A stretch of DNA of 64,000 bases. Source: Mustela lutreola (Eukaryota > Chordata > Mammalia > Carnivora > Mustelidae). The position numbers and the translations under genes are program-made. Location of the stretch: the NCBI RefSeq assembly GCF_030435805.1, contig NC_081291.1, positions 14,841,001 through 14,905,000 of the forward strand, read 5' to 3'. This document shows, piece after piece, positions 51,931-63,230 of the stretch; the first letter of the stretch is position 1; every line of letters starts with the position of its first letter. The notes beneath the pieces were generated by a model that worked only from the letters and a program-made list of their open reading frames with translations, made no database searches and was not told the origin of the DNA.

Positions 51931-54449
51931 CCCAGGGAAGAGGGACTGGGGGTGAGGATGGGGACAGAGACCCAGACCCAGAAGCAGAGATATCAGAGAG
52001 AGACACTGGAGACAGACGGGTGGAGAACGTAACTTCATCATCCTATCAGGGGTGGCCCTGACCCTCCAGGTCACTGCTGCCCATTCTCTAGCTGCCTGAG
52101 GTCATCACCTTCTGCTTTTCATGGGAATCCTTCTCCAGGGGACAGGGATTTGGGGCAGGGCACCTCTACAGCACAGAGGGCGGTGTCTGCACACAGTAGG
52201 TGCTCTGTGGGTGTTACCAGGAAATAAAAGAGACAGGCTGGGAGAGAGGTTAGAGAGGCAAACAGTAGGCACTTCATGAGGCTTGATCAGGGATGTCCCA
52301 TCAGAGTCCTTCCTGCCTGACTTCTACCTAGCTCTGATCCCCGGTTGGGGAGGGGCTTCTGCCCACCGTGTCTCCCAGGAGAGGAAGGAATGGATACCAA
52401 CCATGGTGGAATTATCAGTATTGCTGTGTTGCAGGGCCCCAAGAACTTAGGGCAGATGGAATGTTGAGACCCCGTTCCCACTAAATGAGTGAATCCCCTG
52501 GAGGTCCTCAGGTCTGGGTTTGCCATCTCTGATCAGAGGGAGCCTTTTGTACAGTTGCCAAAAGGGGTCCTTCTCAAAATGAGCCGCCAGGATCATCTTC
52601 CCCAGACCTGAGTCTACCTGTGGGACCCACTTGTCTATCCTGTGGCTGCCCTTTCTCTGGGCTCTTCCAAAGTCATGCAGGGCCATCGGAATCATGGATA
52701 GAGGGGCTGCAGCTCCCCCAAACCAAGGCCCACAGACCCCCAAACTTCATGTTTGAACTTTCTGATGACCTCGGAGATTTTGCTTTTCGTCTTCTCTGTC
52801 CTGTCTCCTTTCCCTGTTCTTTTCTTTCCGCTTCCCCCCGCTGACAAGAATCATACATCTGGGCTGGTAGCTATCTTCAAGTTACCTTTAGGCGAATTCT
52901 AGGTCACGTGGTTTCTGGAGCCTTATCCCTGGGCCAAGATGGAATTATCTTTGCCCAAGCTCTTCCCTCCACCTGGAAAGCCTTTCCTGCAGGTGTATAT
53001 TCTGCCTTGTCCTTCCAGGCTCAGCTCCACTGGCCCCTCTCCTCTTGGAAGCTTTTCTGACTCTCTGGGGCTTGGAAGGGATCCTGCCATGTTTTGCACT
53101 GGGCCCCCATCACTTTCTCTAGGATCCCTGATCTGTATTATCTGTGATCACTTCCGTTGCAGCCAAGTCTGGGCACTCTTTGGAGGGCTAGCCCATCCTG
53201 GAGCCCCAGCCTCACCCAGTATGAGAAGAACTGCTCACCCCTGCTAGCCTGAGCCTGAGCCTCAGTTTCCCCAACTGCTTTCAACTGCGCCAGGCATCTG
53301 CACAAGGAAAGGTTTTGGCTTGGCTTTCAGGCCTGAAGCCACAAAACGCTTTGAACATTGTGGGGAACAAAGAAAATACCGTCTGTTCTGTGCAAAGAGT
53401 GACTTTTCCTTATTACCAAAAAAATGATTAAAAAAAAAAAATTAACTGGGAAAGGTGCCGACAGGGCTTAGGCTTCTGGAAGCCACTCAGGGTGTGCTGA
53501 GTGCTGGCCGGTGGCAGACCCAGGGCCAGGTGGCCATTCTGTGGGGGCAGCCAAGAAAGGGGCCCAGGCAGACTTTACTCCTTGTTCAGGCAGAAGGCAA
53601 CAACATGAGAGAGAGTGGGGAGTTGAATTCTTTCCCTGGGCCCCACTCAAAGGCCTCCGGGAGGAGTTAGGATGGGGCTTGCCTTGAGCAGCCCTGACCT
53701 GAAGTTGTGTTACTCAAGTACAAATTGAGGGAGTGACTTTGTCAGTGTGGACCTCACTTTTTTCACCTGGAGAATGGGCTGATGCTTACAGGCCTGGGGG
53801 TACAGGGAGGAGGCAGGAGAATCCAGGTAACACAAGCAGCTCCTCACCTTCCTCTGGTAGACAGGTAGGGAGGGGGCTGCCCTAAGCTACCACCTCCACC
53901 CCAGCCTGAGCCCTCTTCTGCCTGGGGATGTCCTTACAGACTGGGCAGAGGCCACCACCCCAGGGTGGCTGATAAGAAGTGATAGCTTTCCTTTGGGCCT
54001 GAGAGAAGATATAAGAAAATGAACTTCCTGTCACAGGAGGGACCAAGCAGAGACTTGAACAGTTTATCTGGCTCTAGGGATGCTGCATTTGCAGAGTAGC
54101 TCTTGTGGGTTAGACTCTGGCCTCCGCCTAGTTAAAGCTGACCCACCTGTGGACTGAGCTAAATTGTCTCTCTTACCTAGAGGGTTCCTATCACACCAGA
54201 TCAAAGGGAGTTTATCACCTTTTCTCAAAGCCACATGGCCAGGTGTGGATGACAGTGGCCACTTAGATCTGTTAATGACACGATTTGGTTACTGTCCACC
54301 TCTTCCATGGGTCTGCACCTAGAACAAGCCTGACTTGCAGCGGGAACTCTTTAAATGCTTCAAGAAGGAGAGGATCTCTAATCCCTTGTCTTGGTCTTTG
54401 GTGGTCTCCAGAATCACATGCCCAGGGACTGACTTCCGGGACTGACTTC

Positions 54450-54660
54450 TATCCCTGCCTCTTACTAGCAGTGTGACCTTAAAGAAGCCATTTTCCCTTT
54501 CTGTGCCTTAGTTACCCCATCTATAAAATGGACATAATAATGGTGCCCATTTCTGAAGTTTCCTTTAAGGATCCAACAAGTCCTTCTGTGAAAAGGGCAT
54601 GACCCTGAGAGCTTAATAATTGCTGGTTGTCGTAGCATTACACTTACTCTTGGCTGTCTG
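54450..54660 (+). mobile_element. MIR SINE
   Basis: cttactagcagtgtgacctt, tctgtgccttagttacccca and tctataaaatggacataata follow the MIR consensus order. Confidence 0.78.
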
Positions 54661-55384
54661 GACATACGGTTTTGATCCTGAGCCAAAGTCTTCAGATTTT
54701 CTTTTATGGGTTGAAGGATCCCAACTAGGCATGAGCTTTCAAGGGCAGAAATAGGTCCAACTTGGCATGATAACCTCTAAATCTTTAGCTAGGAGGACCT
54801 TATGTGCTCTTCTAGCCACATTCCTCTTCTTTCTCCACGTTCCCCTGAACATGGGCAATAGGGCCAGTCACCAGACCTTAGCATCCTGAGAAGCTCCTAT
54901 TCATCCCTCAAAGTCCCACCTCCAATGCCCTCTTCTTTGAGAAGCCCTCCTATGTCTCCCTCTAGACCTTCCCCAACATCCTCCCTCCTTCCAACCCAAC
55001 CCTGATCTTAGGTACTAGGGGCATCTGTGACTAGCTGTCACTTCCTGAGCCTGAAGGCCTCTCAGGGCTGAGCTGAGGCCACTCTTGGGCTTGATATCTC
55101 CCAGCATGGAGTGGTTGAATGGGGGTCCTAGCACAGGTGAATTTGGTGACTTGATATTGATGATTCTTCATCACTAGAAAGAGACCCCCCCTTAAATTCA
55201 AATCCAATTCAACTTCTGCACAAGGCCAAGGTTAATTCATTAAATAACTAGCCTCCAGGAAGGCATGAATGGGCTTGCATGGGGGAAGACATCTGACACT
55301 GGGTTATGGACTTAAGCTCCCAGGAGCAGGATTGGGTGAGGGGTGGGGGTAAGTAGCACTTGAGCCCCCTCCGAACCTGGATCT

Positions 55385-55570
55385 GTGGCTTGATTCCCAC
55401 AGACCTAATTACCCTCATTTGCCACATGCACTAATTACCTCTGCGGTGCCAGGTGGCTGGGCGGGGCTGCCCCACTTTTGGGAGGTAGGTCGGGGCCCGA
55501 TTATTTTTGGCTGTATCGTCCTTGAAGGCTCCGCCATCCTTCTGCATGAAGGGCAGAAAGTGGGGCGGGA
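55385..55570. promoter_or_regulatory. Candidate enhancer-like segment with paired TAATTA sites
   Basis: ctaattacc occurs at 55405-55413 and again at 55431-55439, 26 bp apart in the same orientation. An E-box-like ccaggtgg, a gattatt and a ggataattg follow within 150 bp. The segment is flanked by, but does not resemble, the old repeats. Function is inferred from motif grouping only. Confidence 0.35.
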
Positions 55571-55879
55571 TAATTGCGGCCACATCAGGAGGGACAGTGG
55601 GAAATTTAGGGGGTCAGGTTGGCCCAGAAGTTCCCTGAGCGGTGGGGAGGGGGGTGGTTTGGGCCCCAGGCCTCAGGGTCTTTGGCACCCAGCTGGAGGT
55701 TGCAAGATCTGGAGGGAATGAGAATCATCCAGCTCTAAGGTACGTGGCTCTGGAGGCCTGTTTTAAATGTGACACCACTGTGGGGAGAAGGCTGGGGCAG
55801 CTGGTTGGATGGGCCTGGGTGCAAGTCCCGACTCCCACCGGTTTGATGAATGTTACTGAACATGTGAGCTCCTCTCTTT

Positions 55880-56110
55880 GCACCTTTCCTGAGGGATCAT
55901 ATGGGGATAACAATTCACAAAGAGTACTCTGGGCAGAGGGCACTGCATATGCAAAGGCCCTGAGGTGGGATGGACTAAGTGTGTTGGAGGAACAGTGGGG
56001 GCCCAGGATAGCCAGAGAAGAGTGAATGTGAAGAGAGTAGAGATCACTGAGGGCTAAGAAGGTCACAGGTGAGATCTCTGTGAGATAAGTGGTGGTGTAA
56101 TGTATGAGTT
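55880..56110 (-). mobile_element. L2 LINE 3' fragment
   Basis: tgcatatgcaaaggccctga near 55944 is the reverse of the L2 cagggcctttgca hallmark, preceded by ctctgggcagagggcac. Confidence 0.68.
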
Positions 56111-57066
56111 TTGTCCCAAGGGTACTGGGGAGCCATGGGAGAGTTTGGAGACAGAGAGGGACATCATCAGATTTACATCGCAACTTCCGGGGCAGCTCTT
56201 GAGAGAGAATCAGGTATCTGTACATGTGCAGAATGGGGGCAGACCCTCCCTCTATTCGAGCCTCCATTTTCCCATCTGAGACAGATCCTGAGGCCCAGAC
56301 AGCCCCAGGACACACTGGACCCTGAGCCAGGGAAGCTCCCTTCCCCCCACGCTCCCAAATTCCTACATGGCCTCCTCTCTGCCTGCCCTCTCCTCCTACT
56401 CTCCTTCTGTGGCCTTGAGGAACAGCTGTGGGAACAGAGAGCGGGAAGCCGTGGGGAAAGCAACACGGAGGGGCTCCGGGGGCCGTGTTCCCGCTTGGTG
56501 ACAGCCCACATGGGGCCGCTGGGTGCCGAATGTTCTTACAGGAACCGGGTGACTCAGATGCTGCAGCCTCCTCCCTCGGTCTGCCAGGGGAGGCCAATCC
56601 CGGTCCCGAGGCACAGGCGAGAATCAGCATGTGCCCCTCTGCGTGGCCCCCAAACCAGCTCCGTGGATCCCTGTAACTGGATGCATTGCTCACTTTCCTG
56701 CTCTGGTAGCTTCCATGGCTCTGCTGGAGACTTCAGAGGGAGAATCTGGCTCCTTGTTGCTATTGTTCTAGCAACTGAAGCCCAGCTCTGAATGCTTGCC
56801 CTTAGCCCCACCACTGAGCCTTTGTACTCAGCCCCACCAATGGCCTGAAATGCCAGCTCTGACACTGGTCTCCTCCAGGAAGCCTTCTCAGACTCCCTCC
56901 ACCGCCGCAACCCCTGCAGATGGGGTATAAGGGGGTAGGAGGGCGCTCCTTGGAGTCCCAGCTCAGGGAAAGGCCTCTCAGGGGTCCTATTGTTGCCCAG
57001 CATGGGTAGGAGCAAAGGGACCCTAGAGGAGGAGGAATCTCCTTGGCCCTATCTTTAATTCCTTCC

Positions 57067-57244
57067 TTCTTAAGAGAGAGAGAATGGGGGAGGGGCAGAG
57101 GGCGAGCCGAGAGGGAAAATCTTAATAGGGCTCCACGCCCAGCCCAGCGCAGCGCCTGAGGCGGGACTCAATCTTAGGACCCTGAGATTGACCTGAGCCA
57201 AAATTAGAGACAACACTTAACCGGTTGAGCCACCCAGGCGCCCC
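57067..57244 (-). mobile_element. Old CAN-SINE
   Basis: gggcagagggcgagccgaga body and gagccacccaggcgcccc end; A-tail degraded. An adjoining MIR piece (57250-57350, aggaaactgaggctccagag) follows. Confidence 0.8.
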
Positions 57245-57539
57245 CAACTCCATTTTTATAAAAAAGGAAACTGAGGCTCCAGAGGCTCAAGCCAATTTCC
57301 CAATTTAAAAGCTGGCTAAGTGGAAAAGCTTGGCCTTAAACCCAGGTCTGAGAGACCAGACCCTGTTCTTTGCAGCTTTTGGAGGCTTATTTACCCATAG
57401 GAGGGAGAAGGGAGCATTCACTTTCCTGTGGGCGGATTAGGTACAATCCAGGCTCAGCTTCCAGGGGTCTGACAGCCTGTCTCCATGGATGCAGTGGGGG
57501 CCTTTCAGGAGGCTTCCTTCTCTGTAAGGTGGGGGTTAA

Positions 57540-57990
57540 TCCGTTAATGCATGTTTATTGAGCACCTACTATGTGTCAGCACGGCAGAAGGCTCTGACCT
57601 CAGGGCGCTTCAGCTACCTGGTGAGCAAGACAAGTGGACCACGAGGTAGAATGATTCTGACAGCAATTTACCAAGAAAAGAAAACCAGGCAAAGCAATAA
57701 GCAAAGATGGGTGTTCAGTGAAGGCTGCTCTGATGAGGTTGTGATTCAGTGGACAGTATGTGCAAAGGTCCTGGGGTGGGAATGTGCTCAGCTCCTTGGA
57801 GCAGCAGCATCAAGGAGGTGGGTGTGGCCAGAACAGGGGCAGTTGTGGGGAAGGACTAGGGGTGGGCAGACCCATAGGCTGGGTCACAAGGGGCCCCATA
57901 GTCTCCAGGGAAGAGTATGGGCTTTATACTCTGAGCACTGGAGAGCCATGGGAGGCTTTTGACAGATGGGCTGATTTTAATACTGTCCTC
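57540..57990 (-). mobile_element. L2/MIR-type ancient repeat
   Basis: tttattgagcacctactatg at 57552 and gtgcaaaggtcctggggtgg at 57760 are words shared by widespread mammalian L2/MIR-class repeats. Confidence 0.5.
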
Positions 57991-58954
57991 CTCCATTGTC
58001 ACGATGCAGAAGGTATCCTGGGGCTGTGCTTGACAAACAAATGACATTGTTGTGAGCACTATCATTATTTCTTTGGGGATGTCCACAGGCTGTGAGTTTA
58101 TATCCCTCCCAGGGCCTCAGGGAGGAAGTCCATTTCAGCAACCCTCTTTCTGCCTTGTCCAGCCTTCCTTTCTCTCCCACACATTAGCCCTGATCTTGGC
58201 CCTGGACTTATCGCGGAGATCCCAGGCCTCCGACTGGACGGAAGCACCTGCTTCCCTAAGCGGCCCCAAAGGAGGTCACAGAGGAGCCTGCTGTCCCCTG
58301 GGCTGGGGGAGGGAGGCCACTGTGGGGAAGAGAAAAGATCACACACTGGGCACCAACTACATACACGGGGGAGACCCTATGTCCAGGCTGCAATTGGCGG
58401 CCTTCCCAGGCACCCCTTCCTCAAGGTTCTGGGGTGCCTGGGCGCACACGACACCCCCCACCACCACTGCTGTGAGGATCCAGGTGAGGAGGGTGAGAGA
58501 CAGGAAGGCAAATGTGCACTACAGACCTGGGAGAGTGGCCACTCCCAGGGATTTCCCCAGCAGGCTGACCCATCTCCTAGGGGTGCCTCTGAGCCCAGCT
58601 AGAAACTGCATCATGGGGCCTGCGTCCAAGACAGGGTGGCCAATGGACCTGCAGGGGACACCAGCCAGCGCTCTCCACCAGCTGGCAGTCACAGCGCCCA
58701 GCCTGGGTCTCTGTGGTATTGAACAACATCAGACAGGTTCAAGGTCAGGTGTCCAGGAGTCAGATGAGTGAAGGAGCTGGCCCTTCAAGAACCCCCTGTC
58801 AGGGGCAGGTGGGAGAAGGGGCCACAAGGCAGGCGGTGCTGTGGGGCGCCACCACTGTGACATTCTACATTGGGGTTGCTAGGAGGTGGGTGGGGGCAGT
58901 GCTTACAGAGTGTAGAGGCCCAAGGCCAAGTGCCTCCTCTCCACTCCCATACCT

Positions 58955-59020
58955 CTTTGTCCACCCACCCACCCACCCATTCACCCATTCACCACCCACC
59001 CATTCACCCAGCAACACCCC
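58955..59020. repeat. Simple repeat (cacc/cattcacc)n
   Basis: Runs of cccacccacccacccattca type, imperfect, over about 65 bp. Confidence 0.8.
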
Positions 59021-60196
59021 CCCATCTGCCCACCGTCCCACAGATGCAGGCATCATTCATGATTCCCTATCCGTGCATCTGTGCAGCTCTTCTCAGTCTA
59101 ACACTCTCCTTCTTCAAGCCCCAGTTCTGTGTCCCCTCCTCCACGCAGCCCTCCAGGCTCTTCAGACAGAGCACCTGGCTCAAACCTGACCCAAGGGAGC
59201 TGAGAATGAAGGTGTCTGACTTGGCCTCCCCAGACTGGGGGCTCTTTGAGGTCCTGGGGCTGAGGCTCCTCGGGGGCCCAGCAACGCCAGTAGGAGGTGG
59301 GTACTGAGGAGAAGCCCAGTGATCTCTGCCCAGGGTTCATGGAAGAACCAGCCAGGCTTCCATGGAGGAGGGTGCCATCTCCCCCCTCAGCAATAAAACC
59401 ACTGTCATAGAAGCCCAATAAAAAGGCCACAGGGAAGAAAGGAAACTGGGCTTGACCTGTGTCCAATTTAAGGAACAGTAAGGAGTTCTGGGAGGAGACA
59501 GCTTCCCCTGACAATTCTACACTGTGTGACATTAGAGAGCTTACTTTACCTCTCTGAGCCTCAGTTCCTCCATCTGGAAATCTCTCCGTCTCATCTTAAT
59601 TGCTCCTTAATTGTTCCAGGAGCCCAGACCTGCCCCAGGCCCCCACTCTTGATGAGAAGCCAGGAGGAGCCAGGCTAGAGAAAAAGAGGGGTGGCTGCGA
59701 AGGCAGAGGACTGTTGGGGGGCGGGCAGGGAGGGCACGGGAATCGTACATTTTCTAACACGTCCCGCTTGTAACACACGTACATCTTCTAGCAGAAGCAT
59801 CTTTACATGTTTTCTTTTCTGATTGCCAAAGTAATATGGACTCAGTGTAAAAACAGCTTCAGAAAACACAAATGTAATGTAAATAACCAAAATAGCTCCC
59901 TTGTCATTGCATTTAATTTCCTGAATGAATCTTTATGATACACTTGATGACGTGCTTGGGGCTCACTGGTAAGTTTGCAAACCACTGGCAAAAGAAACTC
60001 AACCCAGACGTGGTCTCTGACCTGCGCATGGGCTGGCACGCACCACGTGCTCCCAAAATATCCGTTTAGTACGTGAAATTTTTACAATAAAATCAACACC
60101 CAGAAATCCTTGTTATGAACTGAATGGCTAATTTCATTCTAGATTTTTTTCTTTTTTACATTTTCCAGCCACAACTGTCTCCTGCTATACATGATT

Positions 60197-60390
60197 TATT
60201 TATTTATTTAATTTTAAAGATTTGATTGATTTATTTGTCAGAGAGAAAAAGAAAGAGCACAAGCAGAGGACAGGGTGGAGGGAGAGGAAGAAGCAGACCC
60301 CCCACTGATGCAGGCAGCTCCATGCGGGACCCTGGGATCATGACCTGAGCCTAAGGTAGATGCTTAATGGACTGAGCCACCCAGGCGTCC
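60197..60390 (-). mobile_element. Older CAN-SINE
   Basis: taaagatttgattgatttat tail side and ccacccaggcgtcc end. acatgattta on both sides suggests a target-site duplication. First of a five-SINE cluster, opposite in orientation to the other four. Confidence 0.88.
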
Positions 60391-60597
60391 TGTGTACACA
60401 TGATTTACCATACCAGTCAAGCACCACGTTCTGCATGGAGGGACACCCATCTACCCTCTTGTGTTGATGGACTTTACTGTGCTCCATCTGGGGCTCTTTG
60501 TGATTTCTTAAATGGATCCCCTATGGTTGGGCATCTAGGTCGTTTCCTGCAGGGATGCCTTTTGAGGACAGCTTTAAAAGTAGAATGGGGGGGGGGG

Positions 60598-60799
60598 TGG
60601 CGCCTGGGTGGCTCAGTGGGTTAAGGCCTCTGCCTTCAGCTCAGGTCATGATTCCAGGGTCCTGAGATCGAGCCCCGTGTCGGGCTCTCTGCTCCACGGG
60701 GAGCCTGCTTCCTCCCCTCTCTCTCTCTCTGCCTGCCTCTCTGCCTACTTGTGATTTCTCTCTGTCAAATCAATAAAATCTTTAAAAAAAAAAAAAAAA
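60598..60799 (+). mobile_element. CAN-SINE, cluster copy 1
   Basis: ggcgcctgggtggctcagtg head, preceded by a G-run, A-tract tail. Confidence 0.92.
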
Positions 60800-60807
60800 G
60801 TGGAATC

Positions 60808-61046
60808 GGGGCACGTAGGTGGCACCTAGGTGGCACCGTCAGTGAAGCACCCAACTCTTGTTTTCAGCTCAGGTTATGATGGATCTTGGGGTCATGAGAT
60901 TGAGCCCCCAAGTAGGGCTCCGCTCTCAGAGGGGCATCTGCATTGGAATCTCTCCCCCTTCCTCCCCCTCTTCCTCTCTTCCCACTCACTGGTGTGTGCA
61001 CACACACACTCCCCCTCAAATAAATAAATAAAATCCTTTAAAAAAA
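60808..61046 (+). mobile_element. Older CAN-SINE, cluster copy 2
   Basis: Diverged head with a short internal duplication (gcacgtaggtg / gcacctaggtg) and tail aataaataaaatcctttaaa. It appears to be an older residue among younger copies. Confidence 0.82.
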
Positions 61047-61050
61047 GGGG

Positions 61051-61247
61051 GGTGCGCCTGGGTGGCTCAATGGGTTAAAACCTCTGCCTTCGGCTTAGGT
61101 CATGATCCCAGGTCCTGGGATCGAGCCCTGCATTGGGCTCTCTGCTCAGTGGGGAGAGCTGCTTCCCCCTCTCTCTCTGCCTGCTTCTCTGCCTACTTGT
61201 GATCTCTCTCTGTCAAATAAATAAATAAAATCTTAAAAAAAAAAAAA
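61051..61247 (+). mobile_element. CAN-SINE, cluster copy 3
   Basis: gtgcgcctgggtggctcaat head, aataaataaaatcttaaaaa tail, starting right after the tail of the preceding copy. Confidence 0.92.
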
Positions 61248-61251
61248 GTGG

Positions 61252-61440
61252 AGGGGCACCTGGGTGGCTCAATTGATTGAACTTCTGCTTTCTGCTCAAG
61301 TCATAGTCTCAGGGTCCTGGGATCAAGTCCTGCATTGGACTCTCTGCTCAGCAGGGAAACTGCTTCTCCCTGCCTCTCTGCCTACTTGTGATTTCTCTCT
61401 CTGTTGAATAAATGAATAAAATCTTTTAAAAAATTTTTAA
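61252..61440 (+). mobile_element. CAN-SINE, cluster copy 4
   Basis: gggcacctgggtggctcaat head, aatgaataaaatcttttaaa tail; last of the same-strand run. Confidence 0.9.
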
Positions 61441-61649
61441 AGTGGAATTATATTTTCAAGGCTTTTGATGGGTACCTAGGGCCACGCTACCTTCCATATT
61501 GGTACCCCATGTCTCAATTTGTTGCCAGCAGCTGAGTGTGTCCATTTCCTTGGACATCTGACATTTGCAAATAAATATTAGAGACAGTTGATTTGCAAGA
61601 TGTGATGTGGATTAAAATCAGAGACCCCCAACCTGACATCTCTGGTTTC

Positions 61650-61890
61650 CAGAAAGTCCCGAAAACTCTGCTCAAATGCCACCTCTTCCAGAAGCTTCCC
61701 CTTGCCACACCCAACCACCTCCCCCCATACATCTTCTAGCACTTTTCATGGGTCCTCTAAGTGTCTTCATAACTCCCATCTCTCCCTGACTTTGTTTCAT
61801 TCACGTATTGGTTCACTCATCCACTAACCTTGCTGGGCGCACAGTAGGTCCTCAGTAAAAATTTGTTGAATACATGAATGTTCCTGAAAC
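61650..61890 (+). mobile_element. L2 LINE 3' end
   Basis: ctcaaatgccacctcttcca, then actttgtttcattcacgtat, then gcacagtaggtcctcagtaa and aaatttgttgaatacatgaa, the L2 terminal order. Confidence 0.78.
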
Positions 61891-62694
61891 AACCATCAGA
61901 ATCCAGGGATCGCTGTCATGTCCCTCAAAAAGGCTGGGCACGATATACCACGAGAGTGGGATCAGGGCCCAGCGAGAAAAAGCAAAATCCACCCCCTAGA
62001 AAAGGCATTCTGGCAAGGTGAGGTGGGGGGCAGAGACAGTCACACAGTTTCTGGCCTCTCTTGGCTTGTGAGCATTTCCCTTGATGTCTAGTTTTATGAA
62101 CAGCCGGAGGGCAAATGAATGGTGTGCCTTTAGCCACACAGAGCGTGGGAGGTGAACAGAAACTTTTCCAAAGAGTGACTCCCCAAGGTAAGGGTAAGAA
62201 GGTGTCCCAGGAGGTGACAGGCTAGGGGCTCTGGCCCTAGGGAGGGGCCTCCGGGCCTTGAGTGGCTGTGGAGTTGGACCTAGGGGGTTGGGGATGGCAG
62301 AGAGAAGGGTTGCCCTCTCCCGGCTTGAGCTGACACCTATAATTGTCTCCAAACATAAAACACGAGCCCTGGGGCCCCATTGGCTGCAGTTCCTGGTTCC
62401 TGGTCAGCATAAACACTCTCTGGACAGAGGAAAAAAACAAAACAAAACAAAACAGCCCAACCTAAGTGTCTGGGGGAACCTGTATAGAGGTAACAGAGGG
62501 GCCTCCCAGTTCTGTGTCTACTAAACATCTGGGGAACAGTCGACATGCTTCCCTGTTGGACGCTCTGAATTAATTGCCCCCAAACAGGGAGGAAACCACC
62601 TGAAGGCCTAGTTCTGTCTCCATCCTACCCTCGTGAGCATGGACTTCCAATGGCAGTGTGAGGAGTCATCATAAATAAACAGGACTTAGTGCCG

Positions 62695-62970
62695 GACAGC
62701 TTGCATACAGTAGGTGCTCAATAAATGCTGGAACCGCTTATGGTTCTTATAGGCATCCAAGCCCCCTGTGACCCAGCTCAGCCTTCTCTCCCACTGTTCC
62801 CCACAGTGCAGTGACACCAGGTCAAGCGCAGACCTCCAATTCCCCTCCAACCCCTTCGGCCACCACACCTTTGTCCGAGCAGTGCCCTCCACTTGGAATG
62901 CCCTTTCTCCTTCCCCTCTTGCTAAGCTGCTCAGTCTAAGGCAACTCGGTACCTGCTCCTGAAACAGACA
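62695..62970 (+). mobile_element. L2/MIR-class fragments
   Basis: cagtaggtgctcaataaatg at 62708 and ttggaatgccctttctcctt near 62893 are L2-type words. Two pieces may be involved. Confidence 0.55.
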
Positions 62971-63027
62971 GGAGGTTCCCTGCTTTAAGGCTACTTGACA
63001 CATCAATTATCATTACCATCGTGGGTT

Positions 63028-63229
63028 TCTTTTTTTTCTTTTTTAAAGATTTTATTTATTTATTTGACAGACAGAGATCATAAGTAGGCAGAGAGGCAGG
63101 CAGACAGAGAGGAGGAAGCAGGCCCTCTGCTGAGCAGAGAGCCCGATGCAGGACTCGATTCCAGGACCCTGGGATCATGACCTGAGCTGAAGGCAGAGGC
63201 TTTAACCCACTGAGCCACCCAGATGCCCC
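63028..63229 (-). mobile_element. CAN-SINE with target-site duplication
   Basis: Full-length minus copy; gtgggtttct lies on both sides (about 63020 and 63235). Confidence 0.92.
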
Positions 63230-63230
63230 C

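Larger units (their letters stand above)
51931..57066. other. Intergenic region right of HOMER3
   Basis: No exon recognised. Contains an L2-like piece (52940-53130, near ctccacctggaaagcctttc), MIR pieces near 53690-53830 and 54450-54660, and an L2 piece near 55880-56110. A segment at 55385-55570 has paired homeodomain-type sites. The rest looks single-copy. Confidence 0.5.

Noticed and set aside
51109-52074. Long open frames on both strands (307 and 275 codons) in the HOMER3 island
   Set aside because: Pro/Arg/Gly/Ala-rich translations of CpG-dense minisatellite DNA, overlapping on both strands. Stop codons are rare there by composition alone.
55725-56693. 322-codon minus-strand frame
   Set aside because: Crosses an L2 fragment and shows no protein family; the peptide follows L2 3' end translation.
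58052-58771. 239-codon plus-strand frame
   Set aside because: No recognisable domain or splice signals; anonymous composition in an intergenic region.
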